From Sphingomonadales bacterium (GTDB taxonomy: Bacteria; Pseudomonadota; Alphaproteobacteria; Sphingomonadales; Sphingomonadaceae): a DNA stretch of 64,000 bases. The stretch covers positions 1 to 64,000 of the forward strand of contig JACXVD010000017.1 in the NCBI GenBank assembly GCA_014763545.1, given 5' to 3'. This document shows, piece after piece, positions 1 to 17,080 of the stretch. The position numbers and the translations under genes are program-made. Numbering within the stretch: the first letter of the stretch is position 1; each line of letters begins with the position of its first letter. The notes below the pieces were generated by a model. The model was not told where the DNA came from. It made no database searches and saw only the letters and a list, made by a program, of their open reading frames with translations.

Positions 1-103
1 CGGCCGGCGATTTTTCCCGACCATCGCAAGACGCAGCGCCAGCACCGCGCACCAGCATGCGCGTGGTCGGCTCTTCGGGGGTCGGCGCGCGGAATTGTGC
101 CGT

Positions 104-1486
<1,383 letters not shown>

Positions 1487-1598
1487 CGCCGCGCGTCGAT
1501 GCGCCCGATGGCACTGCCGGTCAATCTGATTTCAATTGCAACCGTCGCGCGCAGGCCCGGCCGATGCTAGGCCGCAGCAAACAGAGTGGAGAGATGCG

Positions 1599-2421
1599 AT
1601 GAAATATGGCTGGCTGGCAATGGCGGGGCTCGCGCTGGCAGGCGCAGCGCAAGCGGGTGCAGCGCAGGCGGGTGATGCGGGAGTGGGCGATGCGGCGGGG
1701 GCCCCGCCGCGCGTCGTGCTGGCGATCTTCGCCCATCCCGACGACGAGCTGGTCGTCTCCCCCGCGCTCGCCGCCGAAGCGCGCAAGGGCGCGCAGGTGC
1801 GGATCGTCTATGCCACGCGCGGCGATGCCGGGCCGGGGGTCAGCAGCCTGCCCAAGGGCGCCGAACTGGCGGCGGTGCGCAGCGGCGAGGCGCAATGCGC
1901 CAGCGCCGCGCTGGGGCTGGATGCGCCGCTGTTCCTCGATTTCGGGGATGGCGAATTGTGGCGCTATGCACGCGGGCAGAGCGGCGAGACGGACGCCGCC
2001 ATGCGCAACCTGGCCGGCGCGATTGCCGATGCCATCGCCGCCGCGCATCCCGCTGTGATCGTCACCTGGGGGCCGGACGGCGGCTATGGCCACGCCGACC
2101 ACCGGATGGTGAGCGACCTCGTGACCCAGATCGTGCAGGCGATGCCCTCCGCCACGCGCCCGCAGTTGCTCTATCCCGGCATCCCGGCGGGCAGCTTGCC
2201 GCCGGTGCCCGAAATGCAGAGCTGGGCGGTGACCGACCCCGGCCTGCTCGACGTGGCGATTGCCTATGACAAGGGCGATCTCGGCGCCGCGACCAAGGCG
2301 ACGCAGTGCCATGCGACGCAATTCGATGCCCCCACCCGCGCCGCCCTGGCGCCGCTGTTCGACCAGTCGATCTGGCGGGGCGCGGTGCATTTCCGCCGCG
2401 CCCTGCCCGATGCCGGGGAAG

Positions 2422-2441
<20 letters not shown>
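1599..2441 (+). CDS. PIG-L family deacetylase (LmbE-like), exported
   Basis: Zinc-dependent N-deacetylase of the PIG-L/LmbE family; the natural substrate cannot be told from sequence, but the family acts on N-acetylglucosaminyl conjugates. The reading frame opens upstream at 1536, but ATG 1599 is preferred because it follows a GTGGAGAG ribosome-binding site and begins a signal peptide (MKYGWLAMAGLALAGAAQA). The zinc-binding AHPDDE motif lies near residue 48 and the third-ligand segment GHADHRM near residue 165. It overlaps the convergent M20 peptidase by 20 bp at its 3' end. Export suggests a periplasmic role in sugar-conjugate turnover. Confidence 0.88.
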
Positions 2442-6488
<4,047 letters not shown>

Positions 6489-6508
6489 TCAGTCGCCTGA
6501 AAAGGATG

Positions 6509-6540
6509 GACCGGCGGCACTCGGTGGGGCGCCGCCGGTC
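6509..6540 (+). terminator. Hairpin after gyrB
   Basis: A perfect 10-bp inverted repeat, GACCGGCGGC and GCCGCCGGTC, is separated by a 12-base loop and starts 20 bases after the gyrB stop. Only a weak pyrimidine run (TCCTTG) follows, so it could be a GC-rich terminator with a poor U tract or a messenger-stabilising stem. It also lies downstream of the small minus-strand gene, so it may serve both. Confidence 0.5.
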
Positions 6541-6584
6541 TCCTTGCCCCGGGGGAACTCCGGGGACTTTGGCTGTGCGGCGGA

Positions 6585-6776
6585 TTACTCCGCCGGTTCG
6601 CTCACCCGCCGACGGGCGGACACCGCATTGTCTGCACGGCCGGCAGAAAGGCGGTGCTCGTCACCGTGGTCACGGAAAATTGGCTTGTTGCGATCGCCCA
6701 GCGCAAGCCAGGCAATCAGGCCGACCGAGACCGCAGCGATGAGCATCAGGGCGAACATGATCGTTTCCTGTTGCAT
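6585..6776 (-). CDS. Small single-pass membrane protein, unknown function
   Basis: A 63-residue frame with one predicted membrane helix (about residues 8-26, FALMLIAAVSVGLIAWLAL) followed by a charged, basic cytoplasmic-type tail. I do not recognise a family. A GAGAGAC ribosome-binding site lies a few bases before the ATG at 6776, which is the best evidence that it is real. An internal ATG (residue 7) would give a 57-residue version. It sits alone between convergent gyrB and the divergent YhiN-type gene. Confidence is limited because short frames are common in GC-rich DNA. Confidence 0.45.
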   Translation of the reverse strand: MQQETIMFALMLIAAVSVGLIAWLALGDRNKPIFRDHGDEHRLSAGRADNAVSARRRVSEPAE

Positions 6777-6874
6777 CGAAGTCTCTCCATTGGCGGCAAG
6801 ACCCCCCGCGTGGTTGCCAGATCAATGATGCAACAGGGCTTCCGGTTCCACGGCACGCGCAGCATAGAGGCCGA

Positions 6875-8050
6875 ATGAGCGAGAATTTCGACGCGATCGT
6901 CCTGGGGGCAGGCGCAGCAGGGCTGTTTTGCGCCGCGCAGGCGGGTCAGCGCGGCCGCCGGGTGCTGGTGATCGAGCGCGCCGGCGAGGTCGGCCGCAAG
7001 ATCCTGATCTCGGGCGGGGGACGCTGCAATTTCACCAATATCGGCGCGGGCCCGGGCAATTACCTGTCGGCCAACCCCCATTTCGCCAAATCCGCGCTCG
7101 CCCGCTACACCCCGCGCGACTTTCTCGAACTGGTCGAAAGCCATGGTATCGCCTGGCATGAAAAGACGCTGGGCCAGCTGTTCTGCGACGGGTCCGCGCG
7201 GCAGGTGGTGGACATGCTGCTGGCCGAATGCGGCAAGGGCGATGTCGCGATCCGCTGCGGGCAGGACATCGCCGCCGTGTCGCACGGCGATGCCGGTTTC
7301 AGCGTGACGACGCAGGGCGGCACCTATACCGCCCCGGCGCTGGTGATCGCCACCGGCGGCCCCTCCATCCCCAAGATGGGCGCGACCGGCTTTGCCTATG
7401 ACCTTGCGCGGCAATTCGGGCTGAAAGTGGTCGAGCCGCGCCCCGCGCTGGTGCCGCTGACGCTGGGGGGCGAGGATGTGCTGTTCCGCGAGCTGTCGGG
7501 CGTCGCCGCCCCGGTCGAGGCACGCTGCGGCAAGGCGGCGTTTCGCGAGGCGGCGCTGTTCACCCATCGCGGGCTCTCCGGCCCGGCGATCCTGCAGATC
7601 AGTTCCTACTGGCGGCGGGGCGAGTGGGTCGAAATCGACTTCCTGCCTGCGCTGCCATCGCGCTGGCTGGTCGGGGCCAAGCGGTCGCACCCGCGCAAGA
7701 GCCTGCGCGCGCTGCTGGCCGACCACCTGCCCGAGCGGCTGGCCACTGTTCTGGCCGAGCGCATCGCGCTGCCGGGCGAGCTTGCCAATCTGCCCGACAA
7801 GGCGCTTCAGGCCGCCGAAGATCGGCTGGCGCGCTGGCCGTTCCACCCCAATGGCAGCGAGGGTTTTGCCAAGGCCGAAGTGACCGCAGGCGGCATCAGC
7901 ACCGCCGAACTGTCGTCGCAGACGATGGCGGCAAAGCGCGTACCCGGGCTCTACGCCGTGGGTGAGGCGGTGGATGTGACCGGATGGCTGGGCGGCTATA
8001 ATTTCCAGTGGGCCTGGGCCAGCGGCCATGCCGCTGGCCAGGCGATCTGA
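6875..8050 (+). CDS. FAD-dependent oxidoreductase, YhiN/HI0933 family
   Basis: Flavoprotein of the HI0933/YhiN (TIGR00275) family, whose physiological substrate is generally unknown. The N-terminus has the dinucleotide-binding motif GAGAAGL (about residues 12-18), followed by the family signature GRKILISGGGRCNFTN. A second nucleotide-binding segment, VIATGGPSIPKMGATG, lies near residue 160. The C-terminus carries the GEAVDVTGWLGGYNFQWAWASG block that closes the FAD site. The 391-residue length is normal. The last 33 bases of the gene are echoed by an imperfect copy just after the stop codon (see the repeat entry). Confidence 0.9.
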   Translation: MSENFDAIVLGAGAAGLFCAAQAGQRGRRVLVIERAGEVGRKILISGGGRCNFTNIGAGPGNYLSANPHFAKSALARYTPRDFLELVESHGIAWHEKTLGQLFCDGSARQVVDMLLAECGKGDVAIRCGQDIAAVSHGDAGFSVTTQGGTYTAPALVIATGGPSIPKMGATGFAYDLARQFGLKVVEPRPALVPLTLGGEDVLFRELSGVAAPVEARCGKAAFREAALFTHRGLSGPAILQISSYWRRGEWVEIDFLPALPSRWLVGAKRSHPRKSLRALLADHLPERLATVLAERIALPGELANLPDKALQAAEDRLARWPFHPNGSEGFAKAEVTAGGISTAELSSQTMAAKRVPGLYAVGEAVDVTGWLGGYNFQWAWASGHAAGQAI

Positions 8051-8093
8051 TCGTTTGGGGGCCAGCGGCCACACCGCCGCGCAGGCGATCTGA
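8018..8093 (+). repeat. Imperfect tandem copy of a gene 3' end
   Basis: The final 33 bases of the YhiN-type gene (8018-8050, starting GCCAGCGGCC and ending GGCGATCTGA) recur at 8061-8093 with 28 of 33 positions identical. The spacing is 43 bases, so the second copy is out of frame with the gene. The second copy would encode a plausible alternative ending (SGHTAAQAI), as if an older gene end had been left behind by recombination or slippage. Confidence 0.75.
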
Positions 8094-8150
8094 CGGGCGC
8101 TCCCGCATTTTGCCTTGAGCCAGTCACACGCGGGCGGCATGACATGCGCC

Positions 8151-9839
8151 ATGCTGCGCAAGACTTTCGCTTTCCTCGCCCTGCCGCTGGCGCTCGCCGG
8201 TTGTGCCACCCTCCCCGCCGCCACCGCGCCCGAAACGGTCCGCGTGCGGATCATCGGGATCAACGATTTCCACGGCAATCTCCAGCCGCTGGGGCGCAAG
8301 CTGACCATCACCGATGCCGACGGAACGCGTGAGGAGGTGCGGGTTGCCGGGGCCGCCGCGCTGGCCAGCGCGATCGAAAGCCACCGCGCGCAGGACAAGT
8401 ATTCGCTGGTGATCTCCGCCGGCGACCTGATCAGCGCCAGCCCGCTGATCTCGTCGCTGTTCCTCGACGAACCCACGATCACCGCGATGAACCGCATCGG
8501 GCTGGACTTCAACGCGGTCGGCAACCACGAATTCGACCGCGGGTGGAAGGAACTGCGCCGCATGCAGGATGGCGGCTGCGACAAGAATACGCTGCGCACG
8601 CCCTGCGCGATCGAACCGTTCGCGGGCGCGAAATTCTCCTTCCTGGCGGCCAATGTCGCCTTCAAGGATAGCGGGCAGACCCTGTTCCCGGCCTCGGCCA
8701 TGCGCAGCTTCGGCAAGGGCAGGGGCGAAGTGAAGATCGGCATCATCGGCCTGACGCTGAAGGACACGCCCATGCTGGTGACCCCCAGCGGCGTGGCGGG
8801 GCTGGATTTTTCGGACGAGGCGAATGCGATCAACGGGCAGGTCGCCCGGCTGGAAGGCGATGGCGCGGATGCGATCGTCGTGGCCATCCACCAGGGATTG
8901 TTCAGCGATCAGCCCTACGACCGGCCGAGCTGCGACGGGATCAATGGCGAGCTGCTCGACATCCTCAAGCGGCTCGATCCGCGGGTCGACCTGGTGATTT
9001 CGGGCCATACCCACCAGTTCTATATCTGCGACTATTCCACCATCGACCCGTCGCGCCATTTCCTCGTCACCAGCGCGGGCTATGGCGGATCGTTCCTGAC
9101 CGACATCGCACTGACGATCGACCCGAAGGCGGGCGATGTGGTGGCCCGCGAAGCGCATAATGTGCTGGTCCGCGCCGACGGGCCGAGCGACCCGGACATC
9201 GCCACCTATGTCGGCAAATATGCCGCCGCCGCGAGCGCCGAGGCGAACCGCGTGGTCGGGCGCGTGTCGGGCGCGGCGGACAAGGCCGGGTCGATGGATG
9301 AAACCGCGCTGGGCAATCTGGTCGCCGATGCGCAGCTGGCTGCGACCCGCGAGGCGGGTGCGCAGATCGCCTTCATGAACAATTCGGGCCTGCGCGCGGC
9401 GCTGGAGCCGGGGGCGGACGGTCAGGTGACCTTCGCCAACATCTATGCCGTCCAGCCGTTCGCCAACACGCTGATCACGCGCAGCTATACCGGCAGGCAG
9501 CTGCTGGCGCTGCTCGAACAGGAATTCGACGACGAGGGGATCCACCAGACCTTTTCGGCCAGCGAAGGCTTCGCGCTCAGCTACGACATGTCGCGCCCGA
9601 TCGGCAGCCGGGTGGTCGGCGCGACGCTGAACGGGCGGGCGATCGACCCCGATGCGACCTATCGCATCACCATGAACAGTTTCCTCGCCGCCGGGGGCGA
9701 TGGCTTCACCGTCTTCAAGGACGGGACGGACACGGTGACCGGGCCGCTCGATCTCGATGCGATGGAGGCCTATTTCGCCACCGCACCGCTCATCCAGCTG
9801 CCAGCGACCGGGCGGATTACCGACCTGACGGCGAAGTGA
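8151..9839 (+). CDS. 5'-nucleotidase / 2',3'-cyclic phosphodiesterase family lipoprotein
   Basis: Two-domain metallophosphoesterase of the UshA/CpdB type, releasing phosphate from nucleotides outside the cytoplasm. ATG 8151 begins a lipoprotein signal with lipobox LAGC, so the protein should be membrane-anchored. Longer in-frame starts at 8115 (TTG) and 8139 exist but weaken the signal peptide. Metal-site motifs are in order: GINDFHGN, AGDLISASP, GNHEFDRG and SGHTHQF. The C-terminal nucleotide-binding domain includes NSGLRA and AGGDGFTVF. It would allow growth on extracellular nucleotides. Confidence 0.9.
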   Translation: MLRKTFAFLALPLALAGCATLPAATAPETVRVRIIGINDFHGNLQPLGRKLTITDADGTREEVRVAGAAALASAIESHRAQDKYSLVISAGDLISASPLISSLFLDEPTITAMNRIGLDFNAVGNHEFDRGWKELRRMQDGGCDKNTLRTPCAIEPFAGAKFSFLAANVAFKDSGQTLFPASAMRSFGKGRGEVKIGIIGLTLKDTPMLVTPSGVAGLDFSDEANAINGQVARLEGDGADAIVVAIHQGLFSDQPYDRPSCDGINGELLDILKRLDPRVDLVISGHTHQFYICDYSTIDPSRHFLVTSAGYGGSFLTDIALTIDPKAGDVVAREAHNVLVRADGPSDPDIATYVGKYAAAASAEANRVVGRVSGAADKAGSMDETALGNLVADAQLAATREAGAQIAFMNNSGLRAALEPGADGQVTFANIYAVQPFANTLITRSYTGRQLLALLEQEFDDEGIHQTFSASEGFALSYDMSRPIGSRVVGATLNGRAIDPDATYRITMNSFLAAGGDGFTVFKDGTDTVTGPLDLDAMEAYFATAPLIQLPATGRITDLTAK

Positions 9840-9861
9840 GCGCACGCCGCTCCCTCAATAA

Positions 9862-9877
9862 AGTTGCAGTTGAAACT
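9862..9877. promoter_or_regulatory. Imperfect palindrome upstream of hppD
   Basis: AGTTGCA-GT-TGAAACT is a 16-base inverted repeat with one mismatch, 53 bases before the hppD start, in an AT-richer stretch than its surroundings. Its place and symmetry suggest an operator for the tyrosine degradation operon. The regulator is not encoded nearby. MarR- or Lrp-type regulators are known to control homogentisate genes in alphaproteobacteria, but I cannot assign one here. Confidence 0.5.
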
Positions 9878-9930
9878 AAATTTGGATAGATTGGGGCAAG
9901 ACCAGAACCAGCTGAGAGGTACCCCACGCA

Positions 9931-11046
9931 ATGGCCGACCTTTTCGAAAATCCCGCCGGGCTCGACGGGTTCGAATTCATCGAATTCTCCGCGCCGGAGA
10001 AGGGGTTGCTCGAACCGGTGTTCGAAACGATGGGCTTCACCCATGTCGCCAACCACCGCAGCAAGGATGTGCAGCTTTGGCGCCAGGGCGGCATCAACCT
10101 GATCACCAATTACGAGCCGAACAGCCCGGCCTGGTTCTTCGCGCGCGAACATGGCGCCGCCGCCTGCGGCATGGGCTTCCGCGTGCGCGATGCGCGATGC
10201 GCCTACAGCCATTTGCTGGCGCAGGGGGCGGAACCGGTCGACGGCAAGGCCGGGCCGATGGAGCTGGTCATCCCCGGCATCCGCGGGATCGGCAATTCGA
10301 TCATCTACCTGATCGACCGCTATGAAGGCGATGCGCATGGCGCGCATTCGCTGACCATCTACGACATCGACTTCGAATTCCTGCCAAATGTCGAACGCCA
10401 CCCGACCGGCGCGGGCTTCCGCGCGATCGATCACCTGACGCACAATGTCTATGGCGGGCGGATGGAGTTCTGGGCCGATTTCTACGAGCGGCTCTTCAAC
10501 TTCCGCGAGATCCGCTATTTCGACATCAAGGGCGAATATACCGGCCTGACCAGCAAGGCGCTGACCGCGCCCGACGGCAAGATCCGCATTCCGCTGAACG
10601 AGGAAGGCAAGAGCGGCGGCGGCCAGATCGACGAGTTCCTGCGCCAGTTCAACGGCGAAGGCATCCAGCATATCGCGCTGATCTGCGACGATCTGCTCGC
10701 CAGCTGGGACGCGCTGAAGAAGCGCGGCGTGCCCTTCATGACCGCGCCGCCGGCCGCCTATTACGAGATGCTCGAAACCCGCCTGCCCGGCCACGGCCAG
10801 CCGGTCGACCAGCTGCAGATGCGCGGCATATTGCTCGACGGGACGACCGACAGCGATTCCCCGCGGCTGCTGCTGCAGATCTTCGCCGAACCGCGGATCG
10901 GCCCGGTGTTCTTCGAATTCATCCAGCGCAAGGGTGACGAGGGTTTCGGCGAAGGCAATTTCAAGGCATTGTTCGAAAGCATGGAACGCGACCAGATTCG
11001 CCGCGGCGCAATCGCGGTGGACGACAGCGTGGGAGAGGAAGCATGA
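9931..11046 (+). CDS. hppD: 4-hydroxyphenylpyruvate dioxygenase
   Basis: Fe(II) enzyme that converts 4-hydroxyphenylpyruvate and oxygen to homogentisate and CO2, the second step of tyrosine breakdown. The 371-residue protein has the two vicinal-oxygen-chelate domains of the family. Iron ligands are visible as His168 (AIDHLTHNV), His247 (GIQHIAL) and Glu329 (FFEFIQR). The C-terminal gating helix region ([20 protein letters not shown]) is present, so it looks fully active. It is the first gene of a tightly overlapping operon; its TGA overlaps the next ATG by 4 bp. Confidence 0.96.
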   Translation: MADLFENPAGLDGFEFIEFSAPEKGLLEPVFETMGFTHVANHRSKDVQLWRQGGINLITNYEPNSPAWFFAREHGAAACGMGFRVRDARCAYSHLLAQGAEPVDGKAGPMELVIPGIRGIGNSIIYLIDRYEGDAHGAHSLTIYDIDFEFLPNVERHPTGAGFRAIDHLTHNVYGGRMEFWADFYERLFNFREIRYFDIKGEYTGLTSKALTAPDGKIRIPLNEEGKSGGGQIDEFLRQFNGEGIQHIALICDDLLASWDALKKRGVPFMTAPPAAYYEMLETRLPGHGQPVDQLQMRGILLDGTTDSDSPRLLLQIFAEPRIGPVFFEFIQRKGDEGFGEGNFKALFESMERDQIRRGAIAVDDSVGEEA

Positions 11047-11633
11047 GCCCGGTCAAGCTCGCTGGAATCCACCACACCGCCTATCGCTGCCGCGACGCGA
11101 AGGAGACGGTGGAGTGGTACGGGCGGGTGCTGGGGATGGATTACACCACCGCCTTTGCCGAGGATCACGTTCCCTCCACCGGCGCCTACGATCCCTACAT
11201 GCATGTCTTCCTCGATGCGGGGAACGGCAATGTGCTGGCCTTTTTCGAACTGCCCAACCAGCCCGAAATGGGCCGCGATGCCAACACCCCCGAATGGGTG
11301 CAGCACCTTGCGTTCAAGGTCGGTTCGGAAGACGAGCTGCTGGCGGCCAAGGCGCATATCGAAGGCTGCGGGATCGACGTGCTCGGCCCGACGCATCACG
11401 GCATCTTCAAGTCGATCTATTTCTTCGATCCCAACGGCCACCGGGTCGAACTGGCTGCCGATATCGGCACCGACGAACAATATGCCGAATTGAAGCGTGT
11501 TGCCCCGCTGATGCTGGATGAATGGAGCCGCACCAAGAAGGCCCCGCAGCATGCCGCGTGGCTTCATGAGGAGGCGCTCAAGCAGCAACGCGCTAGCGCA
11601 GACAACGAAGCCAGGAAGGAACACGGCGTTTGA
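11043..11633 (+). CDS. VOC (glyoxalase/extradiol-fold) protein in the tyrosine operon
   Basis: A 196-residue member of the vicinal-oxygen-chelate superfamily with candidate metal ligands His (GIHHTAY), His (WVQHLAF) and Glu (HRVELAAD), the same His-His-Glu order used by extradiol dioxygenases and glyoxalases. A polar, charged tail of about 40 residues follows the fold. It overlaps hppD by 4 bp and maiA by 4 bp, so it belongs to the tyrosine operon, where homogentisate 1,2-dioxygenase would be expected. Its reaction is unknown; an accessory lyase, isomerase or dioxygenase role is possible. Confidence 0.9.
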   Translation: MSPVKLAGIHHTAYRCRDAKETVEWYGRVLGMDYTTAFAEDHVPSTGAYDPYMHVFLDAGNGNVLAFFELPNQPEMGRDANTPEWVQHLAFKVGSEDELLAAKAHIEGCGIDVLGPTHHGIFKSIYFFDPNGHRVELAADIGTDEQYAELKRVAPLMLDEWSRTKKAPQHAAWLHEEALKQQRASADNEARKEHGV

Positions 11634-12295
11634 AGCTCCACGCCTATTACCGCAGCTCGACCAGCTACCGGCTGCGTATCGCGCTGAACCTCAAGGGACT
11701 GGATTACGACATCGTGCCGGTGAACCTGCTCCAATCGGAGCAGCGGGGGCAGGCCTTCACCAGCCGCAATCCCTTTGCCGGGGTGCCGATGCTCGAGGCC
11801 GACGGGCGCGACCGGGCGCAGAGCATGGCGATCCTCGAATGGCTCGACGAAGCCTATCCCGACCGCGCGCTGCTGCCGCGCGATGTGGAGGACCGCTTCA
11901 CCGCGCGCGAGCTGGCCTATGCCATTGCCACCGAACTGCACGCGCCGCTCAACCTGTCGTCGCTCAAATATCTCAAGGATCCGCTCGGCCACACGCAGGA
12001 CGAGATCGACAGCTGGTATCGCCACTGGCTGGCCAAGACGCTGGGTGCGGTCGAGGCGCGGCTGGCGCAACTGGGCAGCGGCGATTTCCTGTTCGACGCG
12101 CCCGGCCTGTTCGAAGTGGTGCTGGTCCCGCAGCTGTATAATGCGCGGCGGTTCGCCTTCGACCTGTCCGCCAGCCCGCATATGGTGCGGATCGAGGCAG
12201 CCTGCCTTGCCCTGCCCGCGTTCATCCGGGCCCATCCCGACAACCAGCCCGATACGCCCCCCAATACGCCCCCCAGTACCCCCAAGGACGCCTGA
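11630..12295 (+). CDS. maiA: Maleylacetoacetate isomerase
   Basis: Zeta-class glutathione transferase that isomerises maleylacetoacetate to fumarylacetoacetate, using glutathione as cofactor. The N-terminal motif YRSSTSYRLRIALNLKG (residues 5-21) is the zeta-class glutathione site with catalytic Ser and Tyr, followed by NPFAGVPMLE and an ESMAILEWL-like segment (QSMAILEWLDE). The start is probably TTG 11630, overlapping the previous stop (TTGA), with GGAAGGA about 10 bases upstream. The C-terminus carries an unusual run of proline/threonine repeats (PDTPPNTPPSTP), probably disordered. Confidence 0.93.
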   Translation: MKLHAYYRSSTSYRLRIALNLKGLDYDIVPVNLLQSEQRGQAFTSRNPFAGVPMLEADGRDRAQSMAILEWLDEAYPDRALLPRDVEDRFTARELAYAIATELHAPLNLSSLKYLKDPLGHTQDEIDSWYRHWLAKTLGAVEARLAQLGSGDFLFDAPGLFEVVLVPQLYNARRFAFDLSASPHMVRIEAACLALPAFIRAHPDNQPDTPPNTPPSTPKDA

Positions 12296-12298
12296 AAC

Positions 12299-13306
12299 AT
12301 GAAACTCGCCAGCCTCAAATCGGGCCGCGACGGCCAACTCGTCGTCGTTTCGAAAGACCTCACCCGCTATTGCGTGGCGGATAATATCGCGCCGACCATG
12401 CAGGCCGCGCTGGACGATTGGGACCGCGTCGCCCCCTATCTCGAGGCGCTTTATCGCGATGTCGAACACTGGAGCGTGCCCTGCGGCCGGTTCCACGAAC
12501 ACGATGCGCATTCGCCGCTGCCGCGTGCCTATCAATGGGCGGACGGCAGCGCCTACGTCAATCACGTGGAACTGGTGCGCAAGGCGCGCGGGGCCGAACT
12601 GCCCGACAGTTTCTGGCACGATCCGCTGATGTACCAGGGCGGCTCCGACAGCTTCGTGCCGCCGCGCGATCCGATCCCGCTGAAGGACACCGCCTGGGGC
12701 TGCGACATGGAAGGCGAGATCGCCTGCATCACCGACGATGTGCCGATGGGCGTGACGCCAGAAGCGGCTGCCGGGCACATCAAGCTGCTGATGCTGGTCA
12801 ACGATGTGTCCTTGCGCGGGTTGATCCCGGGCGAGCTGGCCAAGGGCTTCGGCTTCTTCCAGTCGAAACCTGCCAGCGCCTTTTCCCCGGTCGCCGTCAC
12901 GCCCGACGAGCTGGGCGATGCCTGGGCCGATGCGCGGGTGCATCTGCCGCTGATGGTCGATTACAACAACCAGCCCTTCGGCCGCGCCGATGCCGGGGTG
13001 GATGCGACCTTCAGCCTGGCCGACCTCGTCGCCCATGCCGCCAGGACTCGTAACCTCGTCGCCGGCAGCATCATCGGGTCGGGCACCGTGTCCAACCGCG
13101 ATGCCGATGGCGGGCCGGGCAAGCCGGTGGCCGAAGGCGGCAAGGGTTACAGCTGCATCGCCGAAATCCGCATGATCGAAACCATCGCCGGGGGCGAACC
13201 CGCCACCCGTTTCATGGCGCCGGGCGACAGCGTGCGGATCGAGATGCGCGACAAGGATGGCCATTCGATCTTCGGCGCGATCGAGCAGGAAGTGGTCGCC
13301 GCCTGA
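12299..13306 (+). CDS. fahA: Fumarylacetoacetate hydrolase family protein (fumarylacetoacetase)
   Basis: Final enzyme of tyrosine breakdown, splitting fumarylacetoacetate into fumarate and acetoacetate. The protein (335 residues) matches the bacterial FAH-type with metal-site acidic residues in WGCDMEGEIACITDD and a VNDVSLRGLIPGELAKGFGFFQSKP block, and a late SGTVSNRDADG loop. It starts 3 bases after maiA stops and ends the operon. A downstream 24-base direct repeat, rather than a clear terminator, separates it from the next gene. Place and family fit hppD, VOC and maiA as one unit. Confidence 0.93.
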   Translation: MKLASLKSGRDGQLVVVSKDLTRYCVADNIAPTMQAALDDWDRVAPYLEALYRDVEHWSVPCGRFHEHDAHSPLPRAYQWADGSAYVNHVELVRKARGAELPDSFWHDPLMYQGGSDSFVPPRDPIPLKDTAWGCDMEGEIACITDDVPMGVTPEAAAGHIKLLMLVNDVSLRGLIPGELAKGFGFFQSKPASAFSPVAVTPDELGDAWADARVHLPLMVDYNNQPFGRADAGVDATFSLADLVAHAARTRNLVAGSIIGSGTVSNRDADGGPGKPVAEGGKGYSCIAEIRMIETIAGGEPATRFMAPGDSVRIEMRDKDGHSIFGAIEQEVVAA

Positions 13307-13312
13307 CCCCTG

Positions 13313-13353
13313 CCCGCGGCGGCGGACGGAAGCTTCCCCGCGGCGGCGGACGG
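13313..13353. repeat. Short GC-rich tandem repeat
   Basis: CCCGCGGCGGCGGACGG occurs at 13313-13329 and again at 13337-13353, a 24-base period, with a partial third copy (CCCGCG) at 13361. It lies just after fahA. It looks like slippage-prone intergenic DNA; I see no coding or terminator role. Confidence 0.7.
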
Positions 13354-13422
13354 GGGCTTGCCCGCGCGCCGATCATGTCGCACATTCCCTGCCCGAAGGG
13401 CGAGTTTTGGGGAGTGGGTCAC

Positions 13423-16149
<2,727 letters not shown>

Positions 16150-16155
16150 TATAGT

Positions 16156-16283
16156 CCCCTCCCGCCTGCGGGAGGGGTCAGGGGTGGGCGCGCGCAGCGC
16201 TGGGCCGACAGGCCCACTCCGCTGCGACTAACCCTCGCTGGCGCGAGGGCAAGTCTCGCTGCCCCTCCCGCTCGCGGGAGGGG
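16156..16283. repeat. Palindrome-ended intergenic repeat between ligU and ligK
   Basis: A 128-base element begins and ends with perfect palindromes built on CCCCTCCCGC and GCGGGAGGGG (16156-16177 and 16262-16283). The inner part contains further short inverted repeats. A related, degenerate 92-base element sits between ligB and ligC at 21504. The structure fits a non-autonomous repetitive extragenic palindrome (REP/MITE-like) and not a CRISPR, since there are no regular spacers. It may affect messenger stability inside the operon. Confidence 0.8.
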
Positions 16284-16293
16284 AGAGTTGCGC

Positions 16294-16965
16294 TCAGACA
16301 TACTTCAGCCCTTCGGCTGCGAGCCGTTCGCGCATCTTGTACATGTCGAGGCCCAGCACCCCGCTGGCCAGCTTGGCGCGTTTTTCCGCCTCGTTCGCTT
16401 CGCGCGCCTGCGCGGCCTTGAGCACTTCGGCAGCCTTGGCGCGCGGCACGCAGACCACGCCATCGTCATCCGCCACGATCACATCGCCCGGATTGACCAT
16501 GGCCCCGGCGCAGACCACCGGGACATTGACGCTGCCGAGCGTGTTCTTGACCGTGCCCTGCGCGAACACCGCCTTGGACCAGACGGGGAAGTTCATCTCG
16601 GTCAGGTCGCGCACGTCGCGCACGCCCGCGTCGATGATCAGCCCGCGGCACCCGCGTGCCTGCGCGCTGGTGGCGAGCAGATCGCCGAAATAGCCATCCT
16701 CGCACGGGCTCGTCGGCGCGAGCAGCAGCACGTCGCCCGCCTTGAGCTGTTCGATCGCGACATGGACCATCCAATTGTCGCCCGGCGCCGCGCTGATCGT
16801 CACCGCATTGCCCGCGATCCGCGCGCCGGCATAGATCGGGCGCATATAGCTGGCGAGCAGCCCGGTGCGGCCCTGCGCCTCGTGCACGGTGGCGACCCCG
16901 CAGGCGGCGAGGCCATCCACCACATCCATCTCCGCGCGTTCGATATTCTGGACGACGACACCCAT
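16294..16965 (-). CDS. ligK: 4-carboxy-4-hydroxy-2-oxoadipate aldolase / oxaloacetate decarboxylase
   Basis: Class II aldolase of the RraA-like fold that splits 4-carboxy-4-hydroxy-2-oxoadipate into pyruvate and oxaloacetate, the last step of protocatechuate 4,5-cleavage. The divalent-metal/substrate signature is [14 protein letters not shown], preceded by [24 protein letters not shown] 16965 (MGVVVQN) follows a good GGAG site; the longer frame to 17028 has no such site. Length 223 agrees with LigK/ProA aldolases (about 227). It is the first minus-strand gene after the divergent promoter shared with the LysR gene. Confidence 0.94.
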   Translation of the reverse strand: MGVVVQNIERAEMDVVDGLAACGVATVHEAQGRTGLLASYMRPIYAGARIAGNAVTISAAPGDNWMVHVAIEQLKAGDVLLLAPTSPCEDGYFGDLLATSAQARGCRGLIIDAGVRDVRDLTEMNFPVWSKAVFAQGTVKNTLGSVNVPVVCAGAMVNPGDVIVADDDGVVCVPRAKAAEVLKAAQAREANEAEKRAKLASGVLGLDMYKMRERLAAEGLKYV

Positions 16966-17080
16966 CGGCTGCTCCTGTCGCGACAATGCAATCCTGCAAG
17001 CAAAACGCCATGTCCCCGCCCCCGGCAAGCGGCCAATGCGAAGTTGTGCGGAGATATAAAAAATTGCTAATCATCTTGCC
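16966..17080. promoter_or_regulatory. Divergent promoter region between ligK and the LysR gene
   Basis: A 115-base gap separates the two divergent starts. Its right half is markedly AT-rich (around 17050-17075, ATATAAAAAATTGC) in contrast to the surrounding GC-rich DNA. LysR-type regulators usually bind such shared spacers, so this is the likely control region for ligK-ligU-ligI and for the regulator itself. I could not identify a convincing T-N11-A box by eye. Confidence 0.6.

Noticed and set aside
1-103. A gene end at the left edge
   Set aside because: The short piece shows no frame that matches a family; too little sequence to decide.
6746-8887. A 713-residue minus-strand open frame across the YhiN-type and 5'-nucleotidase genes
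   Set aside because: It crosses two well-supported genes on the other strand and has no domain or signal; it is a long shadow frame caused by high GC.
11043-11633. Calling the VOC protein a homogentisate dioxygenase
   Set aside because: Homogentisate 1,2-dioxygenase is a cupin of about 430 residues; the fold and size differ, so only an unknown function is stated.
16156-16283. Possible CRISPR-like repeat array in the ligU-ligK gap
   Set aside because: Only two palindromes of the same kind at the ends, no regular spacers and no cas genes; better explained as an intergenic palindromic element.
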